A DNA stretch of 64,000 nucleotides, taken from assembly GCA_018402085.1 (NCBI GenBank), contig JAGYJM010000002.1, positions 2,743,501 to 2,807,500 on the forward strand, in the 5' to 3' direction. This document shows, one piece after another, positions 1 through 8,003 of this stretch. Positions within the stretch are counted from its first letter, which is position 1, and each line of letters starts with the position of its first letter. This stretch comes from Flavobacteriales bacterium (GTDB taxonomy: Bacteria > Bacteroidota > Bacteroidia > Flavobacteriales_D > Sanyastnellaceae). The position numbers and the translations under genes are program-made. The notes beneath the pieces are model-generated. The model had not been told where the DNA came from. It did no database searches and was given only the letters and a program-made list of their open reading frames with translations.

Positions 1-1
1 G

Positions 2-862
2 GAGACCGAGCCCGATGAGATCTACAACCTCGCTGCTCAAAGCCATGTGAAGGTCTCATTTGAAACTCCTGAATACACCGCCAACGCGGATGCTGTGGGT
101 ACTTTGCGTCTTCTCGAAGCCGTTCGTATTCTGGGTTTGACTGAAAAAACACGTTTTTACCAGGCATCCACCTCTGAGTTGTACGGCAAAGTGCAGGAGG
201 TACCTCAGACCGAAGACACCCCATTCTACCCGCGCAGTCCGTATGGAGTTGCCAAGCTCTACGCCTTCTGGATCACGCGAAACTATCGTGAAGCGTATAA
301 CATGTATGCCTGCAATGGCATCCTCTTCAATCATGAAAGTCCGCGGCGTGGTGAGACCTTTGTAACGCGCAAAATCACCCGTGCAGCAGCGCGCATTCAT
401 TTAGGGCTTCAGGATAAGATTTACCTGGGCAACCTCGACGCCAAGCGCGACTGGGGTCATGCGCGTGACTATGTGAAGGGCATGTGGCTGATGTTGCAAC
501 AAGACAAGCCCGAAGACTACGTGCTCGCTACCGGTGAAACCTACAGCATTCGCGAGTTTGCGGAAATGACCTTCAACGAGCTGGGTATCGGCTTGCGTTG
601 GGAAGGGGAAGGTGTCAACGAGAAGGGTGTTGATATCAAGACGGGTCGCATCCTGATTGAGGTTGATCCGCGTTACTTCCGTCCTACTGAAGTCGACCTG
701 CTCGTAGGGGATGCCTCAAAGGCAAAGAAAGAGCTTGGTTGGGAGTACGAGGTGACCCTTCCGGATCTGATCAAAGAAATGGTGCACGCAGACCTGGCAC
801 TCTTCAAGCGCGACAAGCATTTGCTTGACGGCGGCTACGACGTACTGAATTACAACGAATAG
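2..862 (+). CDS. gmd: GDP-mannose 4,6-dehydratase, 5' end cut by window
   Basis: Converts GDP-D-mannose to GDP-4-keto-6-deoxy-D-mannose in the cytoplasm, the first step to GDP-fucose and related deoxysugars for surface polysaccharide. It is an extended short-chain dehydrogenase/reductase. The reading frame is open from base 2. It begins [18 protein letters not shown], typical of GMD after the Rossmann core, so roughly the first 85 residues including the NAD(P)-binding glycine motif lie outside the window. The substrate-side motif STSELYG and the catalytic YxxxK (in [10 protein letters not shown]) are present, followed by [18 protein letters not shown], a strong GMD signature. The C-terminus looks complete. 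The stop codon directly abuts the stop of the convergent gene at 863. The flippase and glycosyltransferase downstream fit a polysaccharide locus; a GDP-fucose synthase may lie next to it outside the window, which is a guess. Confidence 0.95.
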   Translation, partial: ETEPDEIYNLAAQSHVKVSFETPEYTANADAVGTLRLLEAVRILGLTEKTRFYQASTSELYGKVQEVPQTEDTPFYPRSPYGVAKLYAFWITRNYREAYNMYACNGILFNHESPRRGETFVTRKITRAAARIHLGLQDKIYLGNLDAKRDWGHARDYVKGMWLMLQQDKPEDYVLATGETYSIREFAEMTFNELGIGLRWEGEGVNEKGVDIKTGRILIEVDPRYFRPTEVDLLVGDASKAKKELGWEYEVTLPDLIKEMVHADLALFKRDKHLLDGGYDVLNYNE

Positions 863-3800
863 TTACCTTACCTGCAAAGCGGAGGCGGCGGCCCGTTCTC
901 CGTTTGTGAACAAGATCACGCGGTAATGCCCCGGTCTTAACCTGTCGGTAGCGAGACGCACGGTTTGAAAACCCGCTTCCCGGAGTTGAGGTTCTGTTTC
1001 GATCGCTATGCGACCTGCGCCATCAATGATCTGCAAGTGCACATCTTCGCGGGTTTGCAAATTGAATCTCAACTGCACTTCCTGGCCTTGCACCACGGGG
1101 TTCGGGAAAGGTGGCGCGAAGAAATTCAGCGCGTCCATTTCGGCGCATGTGCGATTATCTTGCGGCGTTATTTCTGAGGTGACCGAAGTGACGGCGGCTA
1201 CTTCAGCGCACACCCAGGGGTATTCTTCCGGGCGCGGTTCCAGTCTGACTTCCCAGGTAAAGGTGCGCACCTGCCCTGGCTGCCAGGCTTGTTCTGACCG
1301 TTCTGCGAAGCTTGATCCGTTTCCTATCTGCAGCTTAAAATCGACTGTCTGGAGGGTAAAATTGCTTTGATTCACTGCTTGCAAGGTAAATGCGAGCCTC
1401 CCATCCTCTTCTGAAACGAATAATTGCTGAGCGATTACATCGAGCACCGGTTCGGTCACCTCGATGGTTCTGACGGCGGTATCAGGGCATCCGTATACAT
1501 TTTCAATGGCTAGGCTGATGAGGTAAGATCCTTCTTCTTCGTAGGTGTGATTCGGCGCAAAAGCGCCGGATGCGAACCCATCACCAAAATCCCAGGTAGT
1601 GATTGCTGCATCTTGAGACTCGTTTATAAACGCCACCTCGAGCGGAGGGGATCCGATTTCAGGCGTAAAACTGAATGCCGCCACCGGAGGTGCGAAGACA
1701 GGAAGTTGTCCTGATGTCTCTGCTATGCAGCCGTTTTCAGTCAGTACGGTCAGTTCCCACGCCTGAAAGCCGGTTTCTGAGAAGGTGACCTCAACCGTTT
1801 CGCCATTGAACTCGCTTCCTCCTTCGGCCCCTTCGACGGTCCAGAGGTATTCAACTGCAGGATCCGTGCTTGTGACGACTGATTGCAAGACAAACGGCAA
1901 ACCTGCGCAGGCATTACTAAGCAAGACTTCGGCCATAGGTTCATCAATGACAATTGCCTGACCGGTAAACCACCCGGTACAACCATTCATGCCTGTTGCT
2001 CCGAAACTGACCTGGTAGTTCCCGGGGTTGCTGTAGAAGTGCGCCGGGTTTGCTTGTCCGGATGCTCCACCGTCGCCAAAAAACCAGGAATAATCTACGA
2101 TCGTACCTGCTCCGTTCTCGTCTACCTGTGAGGCGAAGGTCATCAGTTCTCCCTCGCAGGTATTCGGGGCGGTGAAGGAGACCACAGGAGTGGGTAGCAC
2201 ATTGATAAGTTGGTCGAATTGATTGCTGCATCCGGCGTCACTGGTGAGCAGCAATTGTACCTGCTGAAATCCGCTTTCTTGCGGTGTAAAGGAGACGCTT
2301 TCGCCATCCGCCGCTTCTGCGGCGAACAACCATTCAACATTGGTGACCGCACCGCTTTCAATCATCGGGAAGGTGGAAAAAGTGATTTCATCGCCGGCGC
2401 ATTGTCCTTCAACAACGATGTTTCCCTGCGGCTGCGGGTTTACCGTAAGGTTAAGCGTCGTCTGGGCGTCGCATCCGGCAGCCGTACCAACGGTCAGTGT
2501 GAGCGTATACGAACCCGTTGTTTCAGGCGTCCAGACGAACGACGAAGCATTTGATACCGGCTGATCATTCAGCAGCCAGAGGTAAGAATCAATCACACTG
2601 TCTTCGCTGCTGGCGGAAGCCTGTAAGGTGTTTTCGGCCAGTTCGCAAATGAATGGAGGAGAGAGGATTTCGACATTTGGCGCGAGACCGGTGACCACAA
2701 CTGAAATGGTGTCATGCAAAGTACACCCGTTCTCATTCGTCGCTTCAAGCCAATACTGACCGGAGCTTTCAATGGTGAATGTGGGATCCGTCAATTCATC
2801 TTGCCAGAGGTACGACTGCACGTTATACCCATCTGCCTCGAGTTCAAGGAGGTTACCGGCGCAGAGTTGCGTGTCAGGCCCGAGGTCAGCGACAGCGGCA
2901 AATGAATCAACCTGAAGCGCCCACTCTTCGGATGTTTGAGAACAGCCTTGAGCGTCGGTCACTGTCACACTATGAGCACCGGGATCCGAATAATAAGCAA
3001 AAGGCTGCACAGACCCATTGCTCCATTCGAAGGTGTACTCTTCTTCAGAAAGATCAGTGTCCCACAGCAAGCTATCATTCAGGCATACATTCAGCAGCCC
3101 GGGGGGTGTCAGGTTGCCCGGGTACGTTACCGATACGGTATCGGTCTGGAGTCTTCCGAAATCATCGAGTACCTGGACCCAGTACTGGCCTTCTTGCTGA
3201 ACAACGAGTTGTGGGCCTGTGTGGCCTGTGCTCCAGAGGTAAGATGCAAAACCGGCATTTGCAGTGAGCGTGGTATCACACAAATTATCAGTGATCTGAA
3301 TGTCAGGCCCCAGGTCAAGTTGAGCGCTATAGTAATCTGCGAGGTATTGCTCCATATCGGCTACATCCGCGCTATCAAGGGGTTCGGAAGTGATAATTAA
3401 TTCAGCCAGTTCTCCGCTGAAAAGTTGAGGATTACCTCGGTCTTGAGCGAACTGATCAGCGGGTACATTGCCGGTTGTAACGAGGCTCAGGATCTGGTAC
3501 TGCCCTTGCGGAATGGTCGTTTCTGCGCCATCGACCTCTGTGAAATTCATGCGGGTGGTTCCATCCAGCACTTCTGCATTGGTAAACACGGAGTGCCATA
3601 GGGTATTGCCGGGCCCTCTGAAAAAGGGGTAAAGTTCAGAATGGCCCATGACCACCCTAAAGCCGGAGGCTCCTTCGGTTTCTCGGAAAACCATGAACAG
3701 CGTTCGGACATTGTCAACTTCATCAAAGACGAGTCGATGAGTGGTGCCGTTAAAGCCGATGACCGTGTGGCCGGCCAGGGTATCTTCGAGAATTGGAGGC

Positions 3801-3994
3801 ATGAATCCGGGATTGCCCTGACTCAGGTCACGACCATTGCCACTGAGGTCTCCCCAGTTTGTAAGGTGTTCATTGAGGACACCGAGCGCGCTGTCTCCCC
3901 GCACCCAGAGTTCAAGACCTGGTAATTCAGCAGGAGATTGCGCCAGGAGCTCAAAGGACAGAAAAGCGAACAGTATGACGATCCATCTTCGCAT
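863..3994 (-). CDS. Secreted LamG/PKD-repeat protein with T9SS type A sorting domain
   Basis: A 1043-residue secreted, probably cell-surface protein. The start at MRRWIVILFAFLSFELLAQ is chosen because it gives a clean signal peptide; an in-frame start 22 codons upstream would bury it and overlap the divergent gene. A LamG/concanavalin-like domain follows (about residues 25-230: PGLELWVRGDSALG, then ELAELIITSEPL). Next come Ig-like modules of the YLWSTGHTG type and several PKD modules (YSWFFGDGGASG, TTWDFGDGF). The last 80 residues have the type A sorting-domain pattern (PFPNPVVQGQ near its start, GHYRVILFTNG near its end), which directs export by T9SS and anchoring to the outer surface. Two copies of the dispersed hairpin repeat (1553-1578 and 2298-2324) lie inside the coding sequence. 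It sits between gmd and the flippase on the opposite strand, so it is probably not part of the polysaccharide pathway. Its ligand is unknown. Confidence 0.85.
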   Translation of the reverse strand: MRRWIVILFAFLSFELLAQSPAELPGLELWVRGDSALGVLNEHLTNWGDLSGNGRDLSQGNPGFMPPILEDTLAGHTVIGFNGTTHRLVFDEVDNVRTLFMVFRETEGASGFRVVMGHSELYPFFRGPGNTLWHSVFTNAEVLDGTTRMNFTEVDGAETTIPQGQYQILSLVTTGNVPADQFAQDRGNPQLFSGELAELIITSEPLDSADVADMEQYLADYYSAQLDLGPDIQITDNLCDTTLTANAGFASYLWSTGHTGPQLVVQQEGQYWVQVLDDFGRLQTDTVSVTYPGNLTPPGLLNVCLNDSLLWDTDLSEEEYTFEWSNGSVQPFAYYSDPGAHSVTVTDAQGCSQTSEEWALQVDSFAAVADLGPDTQLCAGNLLELEADGYNVQSYLWQDELTDPTFTIESSGQYWLEATNENGCTLHDTISVVVTGLAPNVEILSPPFICELAENTLQASASSEDSVIDSYLWLLNDQPVSNASSFVWTPETTGSYTLTLTVGTAAGCDAQTTLNLTVNPQPQGNIVVEGQCAGDEITFSTFPMIESGAVTNVEWLFAAEAADGESVSFTPQESGFQQVQLLLTSDAGCSNQFDQLINVLPTPVVSFTAPNTCEGELMTFASQVDENGAGTIVDYSWFFGDGGASGQANPAHFYSNPGNYQVSFGATGMNGCTGWFTGQAIVIDEPMAEVLLSNACAGLPFVLQSVVTSTDPAVEYLWTVEGAEGGSEFNGETVEVTFSETGFQAWELTVLTENGCIAETSGQLPVFAPPVAAFSFTPEIGSPPLEVAFINESQDAAITTWDFGDGFASGAFAPNHTYEEEGSYLISLAIENVYGCPDTAVRTIEVTEPVLDVIAQQLFVSEEDGRLAFTLQAVNQSNFTLQTVDFKLQIGNGSSFAERSEQAWQPGQVRTFTWEVRLEPRPEEYPWVCAEVAAVTSVTSEITPQDNRTCAEMDALNFFAPPFPNPVVQGQEVQLRFNLQTREDVHLQIIDGAGRIAIETEPQLREAGFQTVRLATDRLRPGHYRVILFTNGERAAASALQVR
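1553..1578 (+). repeat. Dispersed hairpin repeat, copy 1 (inside CDS)
   Basis: CGGCGC-AAAA-GCGCCG followed by GATGCGAACC. The stem is a perfect 6 bp with an A4 loop. It lies inside the PKD protein gene, encoding the stretch FASGAFAPNH in a PKD loop on the minus strand. Confidence 0.7.
2298..2324 (-). repeat. Dispersed hairpin repeat, copy 2 (inside CDS)
   Basis: Read on the minus strand: CGCCGC-AGAA-GCGGCG followed by GATGGCGAA. The stem is a perfect 6 bp. It lies in the PKD protein gene, encoding FAAEAADGES. Confidence 0.6.
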
Positions 3995-4076
3995 ACCGAA
4001 AGTTACGAAAACACGCAGGGTTGGTTTTGGGTACGCCCTTGAAATATTAACTTGAGCCATTGCAAACGGGAATTGT

Positions 4077-5456
4077 TTGAAAGATTCTCTTCAACGCTTC
4101 TATCAGGCCCTTCGGTCACGTCAGTCATTTGTACAAAATGTGGCTGCCATGTCACTTTCGAGTGTATGGAGCATCGTCATACAAATTATATTCTTTCCTA
4201 TCCTGAGCCGGATTTACAGTCCGGAGGTCTATGGTGGCTTCGCGGTATTGAATTCAATGGTTTTAATTGCCGGTTCTGCAGTTACGTTGAGCTATGACCG
4301 GGCGCTGGTATTGCCAGTAAGGTCTCGTCACTTCAGGGCGCTGCTCCGGCTTTGTGTGCGGGCGAGTCTTTTAGGGAGTCTTGGCATTACGTTATTTTCT
4401 GTGGCCTTTGGGAACCAGGTGCTCGATTGGCTGAAAATTGAGTTCATGGGATTTTGGATCTATGCGACTGGCCCGCTTGTACTCGCGTTTGCCCTTGACC
4501 GTATAGCATTGGCGTGGCGCATTCGGGAAGGCGTGTTCAGGAGGAGTGTTCCGGTGGAGGCTTCACTGGTGATGGGAACGAAAATTTTTAATGTGGGATA
4601 CGGCACCTTCATCAATGCCGGTGCTGGCGGGCTCATATTGACAACGGCCTTGCTTTACCTCGGGCGTTTTTTGTTGTTCACCGGTTTGCTATTTAAAAAA
4701 GGCTTTCGTCAGTTGTTTGTGAGACCGAGTAAGCGCAGCCTTCAGGAAGTTAAGCAAGAGTACAGGGAATATCCACGCTATATACTTTCGAGTGGCATGC
4801 TGAATACGGCATCTAACTACCTACCTGTGCTGCTTCTTCCTCTGTTGACCGATTCAGCAGATGCTGCGGGCTTCTTCACCTTTGCCCTGGTCATTCTCGA
4901 CCTCCCGGTAAGGCTTTTGGGATCCGGAGTGGCATCCGTTTTCCTCAAAAAATCAACCGAACTGCGCGACAACGACCCTGACCGGCTCGCAGTGGTGACG
5001 GAAAAACTGTTTACCCGACTGGCCTTTCTCAGCGCTGCGGTATTGATTTTTGTCTACACGACAGGTCCGCAATTGTATAGCCTGTTATTCGGTGACGAAT
5101 GGAGAGAAGCCGGCACTATCGGTGCCATTCTGGTGGTAAGTTATTTCTTCCGATACATTTCAATGCCTATTTCAAGTCTTCATGTTACTGTTCGAAAAGA
5201 GAAGCGCTTATTCGGGTTTCAGGCAGCGTTATTTCTGGGGCGACTTATTGGCTTGTTAATTCCGGCTTCTCTGGGCTTCGAGCTGCACATCATCATATGG
5301 TCTTACAGTGTGCTCACGGGGATTCTTTACTTCACCTTTGCGCTAGACTCGCTTCGGATCGCCGGTGCGACTTACGTTGATAAGGCACTGCTTTTATCGG
5401 CATTGTTGTGCATTTCAGTCTTACTGTGCGAAGGTTTGAAGTTATTGCTGTGGTGA
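4077..5456 (+). CDS. Polysaccharide flippase (Wzx/MATE-like, MviN superfamily)
   Basis: A multi-pass inner-membrane protein of 459 residues that probably flips lipid-linked oligosaccharide units for O-antigen or capsule. The N-terminus has the family pattern: amphipathic start, then SLSSVWSIVIQIIFFPILSR, then IYSPEVYGGFAVLNS (compare the usual PEDYG motif). About 12-14 hydrophobic segments are spread along the whole length, as expected. The start is a TTG at 4077 because conserved residues of the family precede the first ATG (residue 25); that ATG would delete the first half of helix 1. It is divergent from the PKD gene and followed 24 bp later by a glycosyltransferase, probably in one transcript. 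The precise sugar substrate cannot be told. Confidence 0.85.
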   Translation: MKDSLQRFYQALRSRQSFVQNVAAMSLSSVWSIVIQIIFFPILSRIYSPEVYGGFAVLNSMVLIAGSAVTLSYDRALVLPVRSRHFRALLRLCVRASLLGSLGITLFSVAFGNQVLDWLKIEFMGFWIYATGPLVLAFALDRIALAWRIREGVFRRSVPVEASLVMGTKIFNVGYGTFINAGAGGLILTTALLYLGRFLLFTGLLFKKGFRQLFVRPSKRSLQEVKQEYREYPRYILSSGMLNTASNYLPVLLLPLLTDSADAAGFFTFALVILDLPVRLLGSGVASVFLKKSTELRDNDPDRLAVVTEKLFTRLAFLSAAVLIFVYTTGPQLYSLLFGDEWREAGTIGAILVVSYFFRYISMPISSLHVTVRKEKRLFGFQAALFLGRLIGLLIPASLGFELHIIIWSYSVLTGILYFTFALDSLRIAGATYVDKALLLSALLCISVLLCEGLKLLLW

Positions 5457-5480
5457 AAGTCTATTTTTGGGTCGATCAAC

Positions 5481-6731
5481 ATGGCCTTGAAACTCCTTCT
5501 GCTGACATATCATTTTCCTCCGATGGAGGCCACGGCCTCTATGCGTGCTTTAGGCTTCGCAAAAGACCTTCCGTCGCATGGTATCGCGCTGACGGTGCTC
5601 ACCTTCGCCTGGCCGGGTGTTTTTGACGATAATGCCCTTCCGTCCCGGGTGATTCGGCTTCCACAACCAGCACATCCGTTTGTGCTTCCCACGGATAACG
5701 GCTCGGTAACCGGTAAACTCAAACGCAAGTACCATACCTTCCGCCGCTTTCGCGGCGGTATGTTCGATCCGATTCACGCATCCGCAGAAACTGCCATGAC
5801 GGCAAAGGCTGAAGAACTTCTCAGAACAGAGCATTTTGACGGTGTCATTGGTATTTTTTCTCCTCATTTCCACCTTCGTCAATGTGCTCATCTTCGTGCG
5901 ACATTTGGCGTGCCGTACATCATCGACTTTCGTGATTTGTGGAATAACGCCTTGCTTGGTGCAGACCATAAGGTTGATGCTTCAAGCCGCACACGCGATG
6001 CCCTGGTAAAGCTGTACTGGAAAAAGTGGATGCGCCAGGCCGCAGGCTTTACTACTATTTCAGCACCTTTCAAGGCTTACCTCAGCAGGCTGCTGAAGCT
6101 TGACGGCGAGGTGGTTCGCAATGGCTTTTTTATGAAAGACATCCGTGAGTCAAACGAACAATTTGAGACTTTTACCCTCACTCATGTAGGCACCATCGTG
6201 CAATGGGAAGGCATGGGCATGCATCTTAAATACCTGCGCTCATACCGCGAAAATCACCCTGAAATACGCTTTCGGATTATGCTTATTGGTGTGCACAGCT
6301 TTATGAAACGCCCCCTGAATGCGCTGATCACTCAATATGAACTGGATGATATTGTTGAGATTAGGGAGCGAGTGCCCTTTGAAGAAGCCAGAACCATCCT
6401 CCGGAAATCGCATATTCTGATTTTTCCTGTGTTCCCAAAGGGTAAAGGTATTTACACCAGCAGAATCTTTGAATACCTAGCTGCGCGCAGACCCATCCTG
6501 GCGGTTCCGGAAGATCTAGACGTCATTACAGAATTGATGGAAACGACCCACGCCGGGCTCATAACCGGTAACGAGCTTGAATACCACGCGTTCGTCAGCC
6601 AGCAGTTCGGCCACTGGCAAGAAAGGGGGGATTCTTCATCTGATCTGTCTTCACCAAGCATTGAATCTTTTAGCCGTGAAGCCCAGCACACAATATTCGC
6701 TGACTATCTCAAAACGTGTTTTCGAAAGTGA
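5481..6731 (+). CDS. Glycosyltransferase, GT-B fold (GT4-like)
   Basis: A 416-residue cytoplasmic or membrane-associated glycosyltransferase that probably adds a sugar to the lipid-linked polysaccharide unit. The N-terminal acceptor domain starts KLLLLTYHFPPMEATASMRA, the usual GT4-type opening (hydrophobic strand, then a PP loop). The linker region shows LTHVGTIVQWEGM. The donor domain holds RVPFEEARTILRKSHILIFP and the nucleotide-sugar segment SRIFEYLAARRPILAVPE (about residues 325-345) with the conserved Glu-Tyr-Leu-Ala. It lies 24 bp after the flippase and converges on the gene at 6738. A GC-rich perfect 7-bp hairpin lies at 5741-5758 within the gene. The donor and acceptor sugars are not predictable from the sequence. 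Confidence 0.88.
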   Translation: MALKLLLLTYHFPPMEATASMRALGFAKDLPSHGIALTVLTFAWPGVFDDNALPSRVIRLPQPAHPFVLPTDNGSVTGKLKRKYHTFRRFRGGMFDPIHASAETAMTAKAEELLRTEHFDGVIGIFSPHFHLRQCAHLRATFGVPYIIDFRDLWNNALLGADHKVDASSRTRDALVKLYWKKWMRQAAGFTTISAPFKAYLSRLLKLDGEVVRNGFFMKDIRESNEQFETFTLTHVGTIVQWEGMGMHLKYLRSYRENHPEIRFRIMLIGVHSFMKRPLNALITQYELDDIVEIRERVPFEEARTILRKSHILIFPVFPKGKGIYTSRIFEYLAARRPILAVPEDLDVITELMETTHAGLITGNELEYHAFVSQQFGHWQERGDSSSDLSSPSIESFSREAQHTIFADYLKTCFRK

Positions 6732-6737
6732 GCAGCG

Positions 6738-7730
6738 TTATAAAGATGCACCTGAAGCAGCGAGTGTCTCTTTAAAAACCTCATTCCAGTTGGTCTTTCT
6801 CTTGTGATCAGGTGCGTTGCCACCCACAACCTCTCGCCATGGATCTCCTACCACCATATGTCGGGTAAGTTCTTCGCGATAGCGTCGTGATTCAAGTTCT
6901 GCCTCATGGCGGGTGCGGTGCCAGAATACCGAGGGCAGAAAGGCATACGCTTCGTCTGAGAGATGATTCCAATCGAAAGTATCAGTCTCCCATGCATTCA
7001 CATTCTGGTTATGAATAGCAACAGCCGGAATATTCAGCTGCCTTGCCGCAAAAATGGCCGCGAAGAAAACCGGGTCACCGTAGCCGTCGAGAATGACCGC
7101 ACGGGCCTTGGTTTCTTCAAAGATTTCAGTGAACATGGGCACCGCTGCATGAACGAGATCCAGCCAATTAGCCACATTCTCCGTATGAAAGTATGAGTCA
7201 TTGAACAGCTCCTCCATTGCCCTGCACCATTGAAACAACTCAGGAGACCAGGTATTGCGGCTTCCCGGACGTTTAATGCGGGCCCTTTCCAGCCGGCTTA
7301 GCAGCGATAAGGTTGGGACTTCAAAATTAGCCAGCAACTTATCGCTCGAAAATACCGTCTCAAGATGCAGCCCTTTTCGCGGCTTCAAAAGTGCATGCAA
7401 AGGATCGAGATGTGGGTTCGTATGGACGCCATTTCGCTTTTCTGTTCGTTGCCACGGATAACCGATGGTTAAATAATCGGCCTCTTGAAAGTCTTTAAAA
7501 CGATGCTCGGCTTTATCCATGCCGGGCAATTCCCGCTCTGACATCCACTTCCGGTACCACTTCGGCTGTCGGGAGGCGTTCACCTGCTCAGGGTGCAATT
7601 GTCGGAGGCGCATAGCCACGTAGGTTCGCAGAATCGCCCAAACTGTAGCATCTCCCATTCGAAGCTTATCAGCCGGAGCAAGACTCTCAACGTCACGCAG
7701 GATAAGCGCCAGATCACTGGTGCTTCTCAT
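6738..7730 (-). CDS. Unrecognised protein, possibly GT-B-like sugar-polymer enzyme
   Basis: A 330-residue soluble protein with no signal peptide or membrane segment. I do not recognise a named family. The central part (about residues 205-250) reads like one half of a GT-B or capsule-type transferase: EETKARAVILDGYGDPVFFA, a helix ending AARQLNIPAVAIHNQNVNAW, then a Trp/Asp-rich stretch. The C-terminal part has RHMVVGDPWREVVGG, like the 'VxGNPR' turn of such enzymes. The N-terminus is Arg/Trp-rich and includes IGYPWQRTEKRNGVHTNPHL. The position next to a glycosyltransferase and flippase supports a polysaccharide role, but that is inference. It converges with the glycosyltransferase with only 6 bp between the stops. 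Confidence 0.6.
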   Translation of the reverse strand: MRSTSDLALILRDVESLAPADKLRMGDATVWAILRTYVAMRLRQLHPEQVNASRQPKWYRKWMSERELPGMDKAEHRFKDFQEADYLTIGYPWQRTEKRNGVHTNPHLDPLHALLKPRKGLHLETVFSSDKLLANFEVPTLSLLSRLERARIKRPGSRNTWSPELFQWCRAMEELFNDSYFHTENVANWLDLVHAAVPMFTEIFEETKARAVILDGYGDPVFFAAIFAARQLNIPAVAIHNQNVNAWETDTFDWNHLSDEAYAFLPSVFWHRTRHEAELESRRYREELTRHMVVGDPWREVVGGNAPDHKRKTNWNEVFKETLAASGASL

Positions 7731-8003
7731 TCAATTATTTATCATGGAAAGGCTCCAAAAAGGGCTGATTTCCATAGTAGCGAGTACGAAATTGAGAAAT
7801 CTTTCAGAGTTAAACCTGACGAAATACGTGAAATGCATGTAAAGCTAATAGACACCCTCTAAGGCAGTACAGAATGTAAGCCTAACTCATGAAGTCTAGA
7901 TTTCCATTGTTTTTTTCAATGTAAGTCTTGCGAGTCTTGCGCTGAAAAGCAAAAAGGGAAGACTTGGATAAGCCTTCCCTTTCACTTTATTCGATTTCAG
8001 TTT
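7731..8003. other. Intergenic region upstream of the 330-residue gene
   Basis: 273 bp between the start of the gene at 7730 and the stop of the first giant gene. It holds the terminator of the giant gene at its right end (7951-7983). I see no RNA gene and no convincing promoter box in the rest. Confidence 0.5.
7951..7983 (-). terminator. Rho-independent terminator of giant gene A
   Basis: On the minus strand the arms GGGAAGGCTT and AAGTCTTCCC pair (one G-T wobble) around a short loop, followed by a run of five T. It starts about 20 bp after the stop codon. The same hairpin design ends the other two giant genes. Confidence 0.8.

Noticed and set aside
5741-5758. GC-rich perfect hairpin CCGCCGC-TTTC-GCGGCGG in the glycosyltransferase gene
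   Set aside because: Stem and loop resemble the dispersed repeat, but the GATGCGAAC tail is missing on both sides, so it was not counted.
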